Shown here: piece after piece, positions 40,931 to 50,101 of the stretch
Layout: each line of letters begins with the position of its first letter
How positions within the stretch are numbered: position 1 is the stretch's first letter
Assembly: GCA_910589385.1 (NCBI GenBank)
Contig: CAJUTU010000012.1
Coordinates: 17,411-81,410 of the forward strand
Direction: 5' to 3'
DNA from: an uncultured Lachnospiraceae bacterium
GTDB taxonomy: Bacteria; Bacillota; Clostridia; Lachnospirales; Lachnospiraceae
DNA length: 64,000 bases
Notes under the pieces: generated by a model
The model's input: the letters and a program-made list of their open reading frames with translations, nothing else
The model's database searches: none
What the model was told of the DNA's origin: nothing
Made by a program: the position numbers and the translations under genes

Positions 40931-43024
40931 ATGGATATAACACCCCGTATGAGACAGATTTTACTGGTATTGCTCCGTGAAAACGGTCCGATCTCTGTGC
41001 AGTCTCTGGCAGAACAGATTGGAGTCAGCAAGCGGACGGCCCAACGAGAACTGGAATACATGGAGAGCACCTTGAAAACCTATGAGATCCATTTCTTTTC
41101 CAGGACAGGCGTGGGAATCTGGCTGGAGGGCAGCGAGGGAGAAAAGGAGCGTCTTTTCGACCAGGTCAGCCAGGGAGATCCGTATGACGTGAGCAACCGG
41201 GAAGAGCGGCGGAAACGGCTGATCCTGGAAATTTTGAAGGAAAAAGGGCTGAGAAAGCTGTTCTATTACAGCAGTCAGTTCGGGGTCAGTGAGGCGACGG
41301 TCAGCGCGGATCTGGAATCGGTGGAAAGCTGGCTGGATCAATATGGGATACGGATCAGCCGGAAACCGGGAAGTGGGATTTCGGCAACTGGGAGTGAAGA
41401 AGATTACCGACGTGCAATCCGCGCCTTTATCAGTGAAAATATGGATACCAAGGTCTTACGGGACGCCTATGAGATGGAGCAGCAGGAGCCGGACCGATAT
41501 CAGCTTCTGCACAAAAGCGAGATCGGGCAGGTGCTGGACGACGAGACTTTGAGACGGGTCGTGGATTGTATCGAAGGCACGGACCATCTTCGGGTGAAGA
41601 ACCTGACGGAAAATGCCTATGTAGGACTTGTACTCCATATTTCGATCGCCATAAACCGTATTTTGAAAAATGAGATCATCGAGCCGGGAAACGGCTGGAT
41701 GGAGAAAATAGAAAAGGACGAGGATTACCGTCTTTCTGAGGAAATTGTGTCGGAGCTGGAAAAGGAGTTTTTGATCCGGATCCCTGAAATGGAGATTTCT
41801 TATATCTGTCTCCATATCAAAGGCGCCAAGCATGAGAAGATCCAGTGGAATACGCCTTCGGGCCTGCAAATAGAAAATAAGGAGCTGCATCAGCTTGTCA
41901 ATGAGATGATCGATGCCTATGATCCGATACAGTCCTGCCTGCTCAAACAGGACGACGAATTTATACAGGGGCTTCTGGCACATCTGCAGCCGACCCTGAT
42001 CCGGCTGATGCACGGGATGCGTATCCAGAATCCCATGCTTCAGGAAATCCGGGAAGGTTATACGGAGATTTACCGGAAATGCCAAAATGTTTCGGCAGTC
42101 CTGGAGAAAAAGACAGGACGCATGGTGCCGGAAGAAGAAACGGGATTTCTGACCGTGCATTTTGGGGCGGCGGTATTCCGCCTGGAAGGACGCAAGGAAA
42201 CGATCAGAAAAGTGCATGTAGGCGTGGTCTGTTCCAGCGGCATCGGCATTTCCCGGCTGATGGTCTCCAAGCTGGAGAAGACATTTAAGGAGCAGATGGT
42301 CCTGTGCGCATATGGAAAAAACGACATCACACCGTATATCCTTGGAAAGACGGATTTTCTGATCTCCAGCATTCCCATGGAGCAGCAGGAAATCCCGGTC
42401 ATCCCGGTGAACCCTCTGCTCAATGAGGAGAATATGGAAGAAATCCGAAAGCTGGTCTTCCAGTATGGACGGCTGCCGGAAAAACACAAGGAGAACGATA
42501 AATTTTCCAATCAGTTAGATGAGATCAATCTGGTCGCGCTGCAGATCAAAACCATTTTAAAATATTTTGAATTTTTCAAGGTGGATAATGATATTTCTTT
42601 TGAAGAACTGCTCATTGCCATTGGGGAAAAAATGTCGCCTTATTCGGATCGGAGCGGGATGATACAGGAGGATCTGATGCGGCGGGAAAAAATTTCTTCC
42701 CAGATTTTCGCGGAATTCGGGTTTGCGCTCTTACATACCCGTACCAAAGGAGTCATCCGGCCGGAGTTCGCGGTCTGCATGACAAAGAATCTGGGGGCTT
42801 TCCAGGACCCGTATTTTAAAGGGATACGGACAGTCATCATCATGCTGGTGCCTGTGGATGACAATGGAAAAATCAACAGTGAGATCATGGGCTACCTCAG
42901 CGGAATGCTGATCGAAGAATATGAATTTCTAGAAGTGTTGTCGCGAGGAGATAAAGAAGAAATACAAGGGCTTTTGTCCCGGTATTTAAAAGAATATTTT
43001 AACCGGTATCTGTCGGGAATGTAA
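40931..43024 (+). CDS. mtlR: MtlR-type PRD transcriptional activator
   Basis: 697 residues, the usual MtlR length. N-terminal HTH_11 (VQSLAEQIGVSKRTAQRELEYMES) and Mga-like region, two PRD domains (about 190-400, with conserved His), an EIIB-Gat-like domain (about 410-500, VGVVCSSGIGISRLM) and a C-terminal EIIA-like domain (about 540-690). PTS components phosphorylate these domains and switch DNA binding. Its likely sites are the two GATGATGCCAAATC boxes flanking mtlA-mtlR. Confidence 0.92.
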   Translation: MDITPRMRQILLVLLRENGPISVQSLAEQIGVSKRTAQRELEYMESTLKTYEIHFFSRTGVGIWLEGSEGEKERLFDQVSQGDPYDVSNREERRKRLILEILKEKGLRKLFYYSSQFGVSEATVSADLESVESWLDQYGIRISRKPGSGISATGSEEDYRRAIRAFISENMDTKVLRDAYEMEQQEPDRYQLLHKSEIGQVLDDETLRRVVDCIEGTDHLRVKNLTENAYVGLVLHISIAINRILKNEIIEPGNGWMEKIEKDEDYRLSEEIVSELEKEFLIRIPEMEISYICLHIKGAKHEKIQWNTPSGLQIENKELHQLVNEMIDAYDPIQSCLLKQDDEFIQGLLAHLQPTLIRLMHGMRIQNPMLQEIREGYTEIYRKCQNVSAVLEKKTGRMVPEEETGFLTVHFGAAVFRLEGRKETIRKVHVGVVCSSGIGISRLMVSKLEKTFKEQMVLCAYGKNDITPYILGKTDFLISSIPMEQQEIPVIPVNPLLNEENMEEIRKLVFQYGRLPEKHKENDKFSNQLDEINLVALQIKTILKYFEFFKVDNDISFEELLIAIGEKMSPYSDRSGMIQEDLMRREKISSQIFAEFGFALLHTRTKGVIRPEFAVCMTKNLGAFQDPYFKGIRTVIIMLVPVDDNGKINSEIMGYLSGMLIEEYEFLEVLSRGDKEEIQGLLSRYLKEYFNRYLSGM

Positions 43025-43089
43025 AAGAATCAAATGGCTGGATATTGAGGGATTTCCTATGGGTATGCAATAAAAAAATGGCGCTATCG

Positions 43090-43147
43090 GATGATGCCAA
43101 ATCCCATTTTCTTTCGGTTGAAAACCATAGATTCCCGGTCATATAAT
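43090..43147 (+). promoter_or_regulatory. Mannitol operon promoter 2 with MtlR-type box
   Basis: GATGATGCCAAATC (43090-43103), then TTGAAA (43118-43123) - 18 - TATAAT (43142-43147). Geometry equals promoter 1. It would drive mtlF and the genes behind it. Confidence 0.7.
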
Positions 43148-43185
43148 AGAATTATAAAAGAACAGAAAGGGCAGAGGTGGACAAT

Positions 43186-43644
43186 ATGTTTTTTAAGAAA
43201 AATAAAAAAGAAGAGAAGAAAGAATTGCTGTACCGTGAGAATGTGATCGTCGGCTGCGAGCCGGACGCAAAAGAAAACATTATCCGTAAGGTGGGACAGA
43301 TGTTAGTAGATTCAGGCTATGTAAATCAGCCTTATGTGGATGGAATGGTAGAAAGAGAAAAAACATTTTCTACATTTATGGGAAACGCTCTGGCTCTCCC
43401 TCATGGCGTAGAAGCTGTGAAAAGTGAGATCAAGGCGTCGGGGATCGCGGTCATGACATTTAAGGACAACGTGGACTGGGACGGAGAGGAAGTACGGGTC
43501 GTTATCGGGATTGCAGGAGTCGGCGAGGAGCACATGGATATCCTGTCTTCCATCGCGGAGAAGATGCTGGATGACGATACCGCGGAGCAGGTCAAGACTT
43601 GCGATGCAGATACCTTGTATCAGATACTTTCGGGAAAGGAGTAA
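43186..43644 (+). CDS. mtlF: Mannitol-type PTS EIIA component
   Basis: 152 residues from the ATG at 43186, six bases after GAGGTGG; an upstream GTG at 43177 lies inside that site. EIIA-Mtl family: LLYRENVIVGCEPDAKENI, YVNQPYVDGMVEREKTFSTF, and the phosphohistidine H73 in ALALPHG. It passes phosphate from HPr to EIICB. The start has an unusual lysine-rich extension (FFKKNKKEEKKE). Confidence 0.92.
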   Translation: MFFKKNKKEEKKELLYRENVIVGCEPDAKENIIRKVGQMLVDSGYVNQPYVDGMVEREKTFSTFMGNALALPHGVEAVKSEIKASGIAVMTFKDNVDWDGEEVRVVIGIAGVGEEHMDILSSIAEKMLDDDTAEQVKTCDADTLYQILSGKE

Positions 43645-43650
43645 TCAGGG

Positions 43651-44583
43651 ATGATTATTACAGTGACGATGAATCCGGCCATTGACAAGACAGTGGAAAT
43701 TGACGCGTTGAAACCCGGCGGGCTGAACCGGATCCAGAAAGTGGAATATGATGCCGGCGGAAAAGGGATCAATGTATCCAAGACAATCTACGAACTGGGC
43801 GGAGAGAGTATCGCAACCGGATTCTTAGGGGGAAATGCCGGAAAGACGATCGAAAATGTGCTGGATGAGAGGAATATCAAGCATGATTTTACCTGGGTGG
43901 ACGGAGAGACCCGGACGAATACAAAGGTTTTTGAAGAGAACGGGGCAGTCACGGAACTCAATGAACCAGGCCCCGTGATCTCAGAGGCACAGATCGAGGA
44001 ACTGATGAAAAAGCTGGAAGGCTATGCAGGGGAAGGAACCTTGATCGTCCTTTCCGGGAGTATACCGGGCGGAGTGAGCAAGGATATTTACGCAAGGATC
44101 ATCCGGATGGCCCATGAAAAAGGCGCGCAGGTGCTGATGGATGCGGACGGAGAAGTTTTTCGCTTATCGCTGGAGGCCGGGCCGGACATCATCAAGCCAA
44201 ACCGTGTGGAGCTGGAAGAATATGCAGGGATCGACTACCGTGCGTCCGGGAAAGAACTTTTGAAAATGGCAAGGAAGTTGATGGAAAAGGGAATCCACAC
44301 GGCAGCGGTTTCCATGGGAAAAAGCGGGGCTTTGTTTGTGAAAGGCGGATATGAGGCAGTCTGTCCGGCATTGTCTGTAAAGGCACATTCCACAGTGGGA
44401 GCCGGGGACGCTATGGTGGCGGCGCTTGCCTATGCATGGGATCAGAAGCTGGGGGACGAAGAGACAGTGAAACTCTGCATGGCAGCATCAGCCGGAGCCG
44501 TGACCACAGTAGGCACCAAGCCGCCGGCAAAAGATCTGGTAGAAACCTTGAAAGAACAGGTGAAGATTGAGTCAGTAGAGTGA
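43651..44583 (+). CDS. fruK: PfkB-family sugar-phosphate kinase (1-phosphofructokinase type)
   Basis: 310 residues. The start MIITVTMNPAIDKTVEIDALKPGGLNR, GGKGINVSKTI and LSGSIPGGV, and the catalytic base D253 in STVGAGDAMVAAL, are typical of FruK/LacC. The family phosphorylates fructose 1-phosphate or tagatose 6-phosphate. It lies six bases after mtlF. A classic mannitol operon needs no such kinase, because MtlD yields fructose 6-phosphate; its presence here points to fructose 1-phosphate or another ketose phosphate as intermediate. Confidence 0.85.
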   Translation: MIITVTMNPAIDKTVEIDALKPGGLNRIQKVEYDAGGKGINVSKTIYELGGESIATGFLGGNAGKTIENVLDERNIKHDFTWVDGETRTNTKVFEENGAVTELNEPGPVISEAQIEELMKKLEGYAGEGTLIVLSGSIPGGVSKDIYARIIRMAHEKGAQVLMDADGEVFRLSLEAGPDIIKPNRVELEEYAGIDYRASGKELLKMARKLMEKGIHTAAVSMGKSGALFVKGGYEAVCPALSVKAHSTVGAGDAMVAALAYAWDQKLGDEETVKLCMAASAGAVTTVGTKPPAKDLVETLKEQVKIESVE

Positions 44584-44600
44584 GCCGCGCAAACGGAAAT

Positions 44601-44705
44601 CGAAACATTAGAACGAAAAAGAGCTTTAGAATGCGAAAGAACTTTAGAATGAGAAAAAGCTTTAGAATGAGAAAGGGCCTTAGAAATGAGAAAAGGCTTT
44701 CAGAC
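44601..44705 (+). repeat. Five degenerate 18-20 bp tandem units
   Basis: Units of the form GAAAnAGCTTTAGAATGA repeat about five times between the kinase and dehydrogenase genes, with small length changes. They contain no reading frame with a ribosome binding site. They may be a spacer, an RNA-processing region or replication-slippage debris. Confidence 0.6.
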
Positions 44706-44755
44706 AGGCAGTCAATTTGCCGAACAGGCCAGCCATAAAAAAGGAGATTTGGAAT

Positions 44756-46021
44756 ATGAAGACAAGAGCAGTCAGAATGTACGGAACAAGAGATCTGAGA
44801 TTAGAAGAATTTGAACTTCCGGCGATCAAGGATGATGAAATATTGGTAAAGGTCATGAGCGACAGTATCTGCATGTCCACCTACAAACTGGTGGAACAGG
44901 GCAAGAAGCACAAACGCGCGCCGCAGAACATTGATACGAACCCGGTCATTATCGGCCATGAGTTTGCAGGAGTTATCGTGGAAGTGGGAGAAAAGTGGAA
45001 AGACCAGTTCCGCCCGGGCATGAAATTTGCACAGCAGCCCGCCCTGAACTACAAAGGCAGTCTGGCTTCTCCCGGATATTCTTATGAATTTTTCGGAGGG
45101 GCATGCACCTACTGCATCATCCCTCATGAGGTGATGGAGCTTGGATGTCTGATGCCTTATGAAGGAGAAAGCTTCTTCGAGGCGTCCCTGGGAGAGCCTA
45201 TGAGCTGTATCATCGGCGGATATCATGGGAATTATCACACCAACAAAAGAAATCACGACCTGTCAGTAGGCACCAAGGCCGGCGGCGATATCATTATCCT
45301 GGGCGGCTGCGGCCCGATGGGGCTGGGAGCGGTAAGCTATGGCATCCAGATGGAAAATAAGCCGAAACGAATCGTAGTGACAGACATTGACGACGCGAAG
45401 ATCGAGCGGGCAAGAGAAGTAATCCCGGAAGCAAAGGCACAGGAAAACGGTGTGGAACTCCTGTATGTAAATACCGCAAAGATGGAGGATCCGGTGGAAG
45501 GATTAAAAGCCATCACAGGCGGAAAAGGATATGACGATGTATTTGTATATATCCCGAACCGTAAGGTGGCAGAGATGGGCGACCAGCTCCTTGCGTTTGA
45601 CGGATGCATGAATTTCTTCGCAGGCCCCACAGACAACCAGTTTAAGGGTGAGATCAATCTTTATAACGTACATTATACCAGCGCACATATCATGGGGACG
45701 ACCGGAGGAAATAACGACGACCTGATCGAGGCAAATACACTTGCAGCCCAGGGACGTATTGAGCCTGCAGTCATGGTGACACATGTAGGCGGAATTGACA
45801 GTATTGCAGATGCAACTCTGGACCTGCCCAATATCCCGGGCGGAAAGAAGCTGACTTATACTCAGTTTGATATGCCTTTGACTGCCATTGAGGATTTTGA
45901 GAAAATGGGCCATGTGAACCCGTTGTTCCGGAAACTGGACGAAGCCTGCAAACGCAACCGCGGACTCTGGAGCGCAGAAGCAGAAAAGATTTTGTTTGAA
46001 CATTTTGGGGTGGAAATTTAG
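44756..46021 (+). CDS. Zinc-dependent MDR dehydrogenase, SorE-like (hexitol/ketose 1-phosphate)
   Basis: 421 residues from the ATG at 44756 (ribosome binding site AAGGAGA). Medium-chain dehydrogenase with catalytic zinc ligands C39 and G-H68-E69, a dinucleotide fold ILGGCGPMGLGA and an acidic residue after strand 2 (VVTDIDD) favouring NAD. The N-terminus (TRAVRMYGTRDLRLEEFELP, SICMSTYK) resembles L-sorbose 1-phosphate reductase SorE, which converts between L-sorbose 1-phosphate and glucitol 6-phosphate. In this operon it takes the place of MtlD. Substrate not proven. Confidence 0.78.
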   Translation: MKTRAVRMYGTRDLRLEEFELPAIKDDEILVKVMSDSICMSTYKLVEQGKKHKRAPQNIDTNPVIIGHEFAGVIVEVGEKWKDQFRPGMKFAQQPALNYKGSLASPGYSYEFFGGACTYCIIPHEVMELGCLMPYEGESFFEASLGEPMSCIIGGYHGNYHTNKRNHDLSVGTKAGGDIIILGGCGPMGLGAVSYGIQMENKPKRIVVTDIDDAKIERAREVIPEAKAQENGVELLYVNTAKMEDPVEGLKAITGGKGYDDVFVYIPNRKVAEMGDQLLAFDGCMNFFAGPTDNQFKGEINLYNVHYTSAHIMGTTGGNNDDLIEANTLAAQGRIEPAVMVTHVGGIDSIADATLDLPNIPGGKKLTYTQFDMPLTAIEDFEKMGHVNPLFRKLDEACKRNRGLWSAEAEKILFEHFGVEI

Positions 46022-46105
46022 GCAGTGTAAAGGATTATGTGAAAAAGATATGGGCAGGCAATTCATTTGCCGCACACACTGGTTACAAATAGGAGGATAA
46101 GAAGA

Positions 46106-46363
46106 ATGAAGACATTTAATTATACAGTCAAAGATGAAATCGGAATCCATGCAAGGCCTGCCGGGATGCTGGCAAAGGAGGCAAAGAAGTATGAGAGTAA
46201 GATTGTGATCAAAAAAGGTGAAAAATCAGCAGAGGCAACAAAGCTGATGGCGATCATGGGCATGGGTGTAAAGCACGGGGAAGAAGTGATCGTGGAAGTC
46301 GAAGGCGCGGATGAGGAAACCGCATGCAAAGAGATCCAGGCATTTTTTGAGCAAAACATGTAA
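46106..46363 (+). CDS. ptsH: HPr phosphocarrier lacking Ser46
   Basis: 85 residues, ATG at 46106 behind AGGAGGATAAG. Phosphorylation site H15 in EIGIHARPAG. The regulatory serine of Firmicute HPr (residue 46) is Lys (EATK46LMAIMGMGV), so HPr kinase could not modify it in the usual way. It is encoded with EI in the mannitol operon and delivers phosphate to MtlF. A second, general HPr may exist elsewhere. Confidence 0.9.
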   Translation: MKTFNYTVKDEIGIHARPAGMLAKEAKKYESKIVIKKGEKSAEATKLMAIMGMGVKHGEEVIVEVEGADEETACKEIQAFFEQNM

Positions 46364-46479
46364 GAAGCTGTGCGTAAACCGTGATTTCTTTATCGTGTTT
46401 GGGGGCTCCCGTGATTTCTTTGCGGCAGGAACTGCAAGGGGCGGTTTTGGGAGTATCTGAATAGAAACAGGAGAAAGCT

Positions 46480-48111
46480 ATGATAAAATTTTCAGGAAAA
46501 TCTGTATATAAAGGGATTGCCGTCGGTCCCGTCGCAGTATTGAAAAACAATGATTTCCAGGTGAAGCGTGCAAAGGCGGAAGACGTGGAGGCTGAGATCG
46601 CCAGGGTAGAGGAGGCGGTCGAAAAATCCCAGGAGCAGCTTGGCCAGCTTTATGATAAAGCAGTGAAGGAAGTGGGAGAGGCCAGCGCCGCTATTTTCGA
46701 GGTGCATCAGATGATGCTGGAGGATGACGACTACCGGGATTCCATCTGCAATATGATCCGGACAGAGCAGGTCAATGCGGAATATGCCGTGGCAGTGACC
46801 GGGGATAATTTTTCCGAAATATTTGCCGGTATGGATGATGACTATATGAAAGCAAGGGCAGCAGATATCAAGGATATTTCCAACCGTCTGGTACGCTGCC
46901 TGAGCGGACAGGAGAATATGGATTTTGAAACGATGGAACCATCCGTGATCATTGCGGAAGATTTAAGCCCAAGCGAGACGGTGCAGATGGACAAAAAGAA
47001 GATTCTTGCATTTGTCACGGTGCATGGCTCCACAAATTCCCATACTGCGATCCTTGCGCGTATGATGAATATTCCGGCGCTGATCGGGGTGCCTATGGAT
47101 CTGGATGAGATACATAACGGACAGACCGTGATCGTAGACGGGCTGAAATCCGAAGTGATATTTGACCCTACAGAGGAAGAACGCTGTGAGGCAGAGGTGA
47201 AGATCCAGAATGAGAAGGAAAAACTGGAGCTTCTCCAGACTTTGAAAGGCAAGGAAAATGTGACCCTTTCCGGCAGGAAGATCCATATCTATGCCAACAT
47301 CGGCAGCGTCAGTGACGTCGGATATGTGCTGGAAAATGATGCCGGAGGGATTGGGCTGTTCCGGAGTGAATTCCTGTATCTGGGCAAAGACGATTTCCCG
47401 ACAGAGGAAGAACAGTTCCAGGCATATAAGCAGGTCGCCCAGATGATAGCAGGAAAAAAGGTGATCATCCGTACATTGGATATTGGGGCGGATAAGCAGG
47501 CGGACTATTTCAACCTGGGGAAGGAAGAGAATCCGGCCATGGGCTACCGCGCCATCCGCATCTGCCTGAAACAGACCGATATATTCAAGGCGCAGCTCCG
47601 TGCGCTGATGCGTGCGGCGGCTTTTGGAAATATTTCTGTCATGTACCCGATGATCACTTCCACGGAAGAGGTTTTACAGATCTTTGAGATCGTGAAGGAA
47701 GCGCAGAAAGAACTGGATGCCATGCAGGTTCCGTACAAAGTCCCGGAGCAGGGGATCATGATCGAGACACCGGCTGCGGTGATGATCAGTGATGAACTGG
47801 CAGAACTGGTGGATTTCTTCAGTATCGGCACCAATGACCTGACCCAGTACACACTGGCCATCGACAGGCAGAATGAGCGGCTGGATGATTTCTACAATCC
47901 CCATCATAAGGCCATCCTGAAAATGATCCGAATGGTGACGGAGAATGCCCACAAATGTGGGAAATGGGCCGGCATCTGTGGGGAATTGGGCGCTGATCTG
48001 GAACTGACGGAGGAGTTTTTGAAAATGGGGCTGGATGAGCTGTCCGTATCCCCGTCCATGGTGCTGAAAGTAAGGAAAGCAGTCCGGGAATCTCGGGTTG
48101 GAGTGAACTAA
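46480..48111 (+). CDS. ptsI: PTS enzyme I
   Basis: 543 residues. The phosphohistidine is H188 in VHGSTNSHTAILAR, followed by a PEP-binding barrel with GIGLFRSEFLYL, GAD...AMGYRAIR and FFSIGTNDLTQYTLA. It transfers phosphate from PEP to HPr, the first PTS step. Position at the end of the mannitol operon means its level may rise with mannitol. The 116-base gap before it has a direct repeat CCGTGATTTCTTT (46379 and 46409). Confidence 0.95.
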   Translation: MIKFSGKSVYKGIAVGPVAVLKNNDFQVKRAKAEDVEAEIARVEEAVEKSQEQLGQLYDKAVKEVGEASAAIFEVHQMMLEDDDYRDSICNMIRTEQVNAEYAVAVTGDNFSEIFAGMDDDYMKARAADIKDISNRLVRCLSGQENMDFETMEPSVIIAEDLSPSETVQMDKKKILAFVTVHGSTNSHTAILARMMNIPALIGVPMDLDEIHNGQTVIVDGLKSEVIFDPTEEERCEAEVKIQNEKEKLELLQTLKGKENVTLSGRKIHIYANIGSVSDVGYVLENDAGGIGLFRSEFLYLGKDDFPTEEEQFQAYKQVAQMIAGKKVIIRTLDIGADKQADYFNLGKEENPAMGYRAIRICLKQTDIFKAQLRALMRAAAFGNISVMYPMITSTEEVLQIFEIVKEAQKELDAMQVPYKVPEQGIMIETPAAVMISDELAELVDFFSIGTNDLTQYTLAIDRQNERLDDFYNPHHKAILKMIRMVTENAHKCGKWAGICGELGADLELTEEFLKMGLDELSVSPSMVLKVRKAVRESRVGVN

Positions 48112-48156
48112 AAAAATCCGATAAACCTTATAAATACAGGGTTTATCGGATTTTTT
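48112..48156 (+). terminator. Strong bidirectional terminator after ptsI
   Basis: AATCCGATAAACC pairs with GGTTTATCGGATT, with A and T runs on both sides. It ends the mannitol operon and the convergent gene. Confidence 0.92.
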
Positions 48157-48193
48157 CAAGATTCTGCGGTGCCACATGAGTACGTTTCACCAC

Positions 48194-49819
48194 CTATCTA
48201 CTATATAAAACTTCCACTCTGCAGGAATACTTTTTCTCTGCCTTTCCATAACTGATTCCAACAGCCAGAATCCTGCCAGAATATTTGATATTCTCACCAA
48301 TCTTCCCTCGGAAACGAAGCGCATAGTTCTTCTCTTTGATCTGCTGAATTGCCTCGTCCGGAGTATGGTCTACTTTTAATTCCAAAATCAGACAGTCTGC
48401 ACTTTTATCCGTTTTTGGGTAAAAGATAAAATCTACATATCCTTTCCCTGCCTTATCTTCCCTCTCTACCCGATAGGTATCACGTGCAGCCAGATAAATC
48501 AGATTTACGACTGCTGCTAATTCTGTCTCATGGTTATAACTGAGAATCGGAACTTCTGTATCATGGACCAGTTCCAGAACCGTTTCCATAGTCTTTGTAT
48601 CTCCAGCAAGCGTTGCCTGAAGCATGCGCTCTGATTCCCTTGCCAATCGATAAACATATCCCAATGAAGGTTCTTTTTGGAGCATCTCTGCAAACTTATC
48701 TCCCAGTTCCTTATTCGGAATGGATACCTTTCCGTTTTCGTAACTTAAAAAACCATATACTACCATTGCGGAAAAGATTTCTTCCCTTGTTTTCAACTCC
48801 TGTGCAGTTGCCGCATATTCCCTGACCTTTGCCGGAACTGGAATACCGGATACCATCCGTGCCAGATCATCCCGTACTGCATCCACATTACGCTCGATGT
48901 AATAATATAATTCATCATATGGCCCGGAACTGGTCCAGTAATTTCCCAGGTTATTGTTTGACAGAGACATTACTACCGAACGTGGATTATACAGCCGTTC
49001 TCCGGCTTTCGTATGATACCCGTCATACCATTCTTTCAACCCCTCACGCGTAATCTGCTTCTGTTTTTCACTCCGCTCCTGATAACGCGAAAACAGCAGA
49101 TCTACGTCCTTTTCGGTAAATCCGAAATATTTTGAAAACCTCTCCTCAGATGCCATCGTAAATTCGCTGAACATATTCAGTTCTGAGCCGCTTGAATATT
49201 TTGCAATCGGAAGAATTCCCGTCATATAAGCAAGACGCACATACGGCTTGTCTTTTAACAAATTACGCAGGAATGACAGGTAATCCCTTTTGTCATTCTC
49301 TGTTATAAAGTTCTGATGAAAGATAAAATCCCATTCATCCAAGACAAAAATAAACTGGGCTGTGTCATCTTCCGTATACAACTCCAAAAGTGTCTCTGCT
49401 GCATCTTTTTCCTCGCTTATGTCAGATTCCGGATACTCCTTCTTTAAATCCTTGACCAGCCTCTTTTCAATCCAATCGATGTATTGTTCATATGAGTTAC
49501 AACGCCTGCCAAATTCATTAAACGAAATATGAATGACCGGAAACTGATTTCTATATTTATCATACTTCTCTGACTGTGCAATCTGGAGCGGCTGAAAAAT
49601 ATCCTGTGCATCACATGCTTTTGAAAAAAAGGATGAAATCATATTTGCCATGACTGTTTTTCCAAATCGTCTCGGCCGTGTAATACAGATATGATTGTTC
49701 CCCGTCTGCACCAGCGGAAACAATTCTTCCAACATTTTGGTTTTATCCACAAAGTATGGTTTTTCCGTTTCACTTTTATATAAGGTATATGCCGATCTGC
49801 TGTTCAAATAGATCCCCAT
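48194..49819 (-). CDS. AAA-ATPase-like protein with PD-(D/E)XK domain
   Basis: 541 residues. The start GIYLNSRSAYTLYKSETEKPYFVDKTKML and the P-loop RPRRFGKTVMAN with Walker B FIFVLDEWDF fit the AAA-ATPase_like family (PF09820). The C-terminus ending in KSADCLILELKVDHTPDEAI has the E-x-K core of the attached PD-(D/E)XK nuclease-like domain (PF08011/DUF1703). These proteins are abundant and multicopy in gut anaerobes; their function is unknown, with a suspected role in mobile-element or defence biology. Alone in its orientation here. Confidence 0.85.
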   Translation of the reverse strand: MGIYLNSRSAYTLYKSETEKPYFVDKTKMLEELFPLVQTGNNHICITRPRRFGKTVMANMISSFFSKACDAQDIFQPLQIAQSEKYDKYRNQFPVIHISFNEFGRRCNSYEQYIDWIEKRLVKDLKKEYPESDISEEKDAAETLLELYTEDDTAQFIFVLDEWDFIFHQNFITENDKRDYLSFLRNLLKDKPYVRLAYMTGILPIAKYSSGSELNMFSEFTMASEERFSKYFGFTEKDVDLLFSRYQERSEKQKQITREGLKEWYDGYHTKAGERLYNPRSVVMSLSNNNLGNYWTSSGPYDELYYYIERNVDAVRDDLARMVSGIPVPAKVREYAATAQELKTREEIFSAMVVYGFLSYENGKVSIPNKELGDKFAEMLQKEPSLGYVYRLARESERMLQATLAGDTKTMETVLELVHDTEVPILSYNHETELAAVVNLIYLAARDTYRVEREDKAGKGYVDFIFYPKTDKSADCLILELKVDHTPDEAIQQIKEKNYALRFRGKIGENIKYSGRILAVGISYGKAEKKYSCRVEVLYSR

Positions 49820-50101
49820 CTGTTGCTCCTTTCAACTCCGAAGAATCTCGGAAATGGATTCATTTCCTAATCCTCCGTTCAAAACCATTCTGACCTTATT
49901 ATATCAGAACTCTTTTTAAAATCCTACCAGGCCAAACACAAAAAAATAAAATATTTGAAACTTTTCCCCTTATTTTTTTATCTAATAAGTATCAATCGAT
50001 TGAAGAGAAACATGAAAATAAATACAAGAAATACAGAAAGTAAAAGTAGAAAATGCCAACCATTTTCAAATTCTGTGATATGTATGAAAGGACGTGTGGA
50101 A

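Noticed and set aside
41456..42487. 343-codon antisense frame in mtlR
   Set aside because: Antisense to a clear PRD regulator; composition reflects the coding strand.
44601..44705. CRISPR array suspected from tandem units
   Set aside because: Units are contiguous without spacers and degenerate; no cas genes.
48194..49819. The AAA/PD-(D/E)XK gene as a transposase
   Set aside because: It has a P-loop ATPase plus nuclease-like fold and no DDE motif or terminal repeats; not an insertion sequence.
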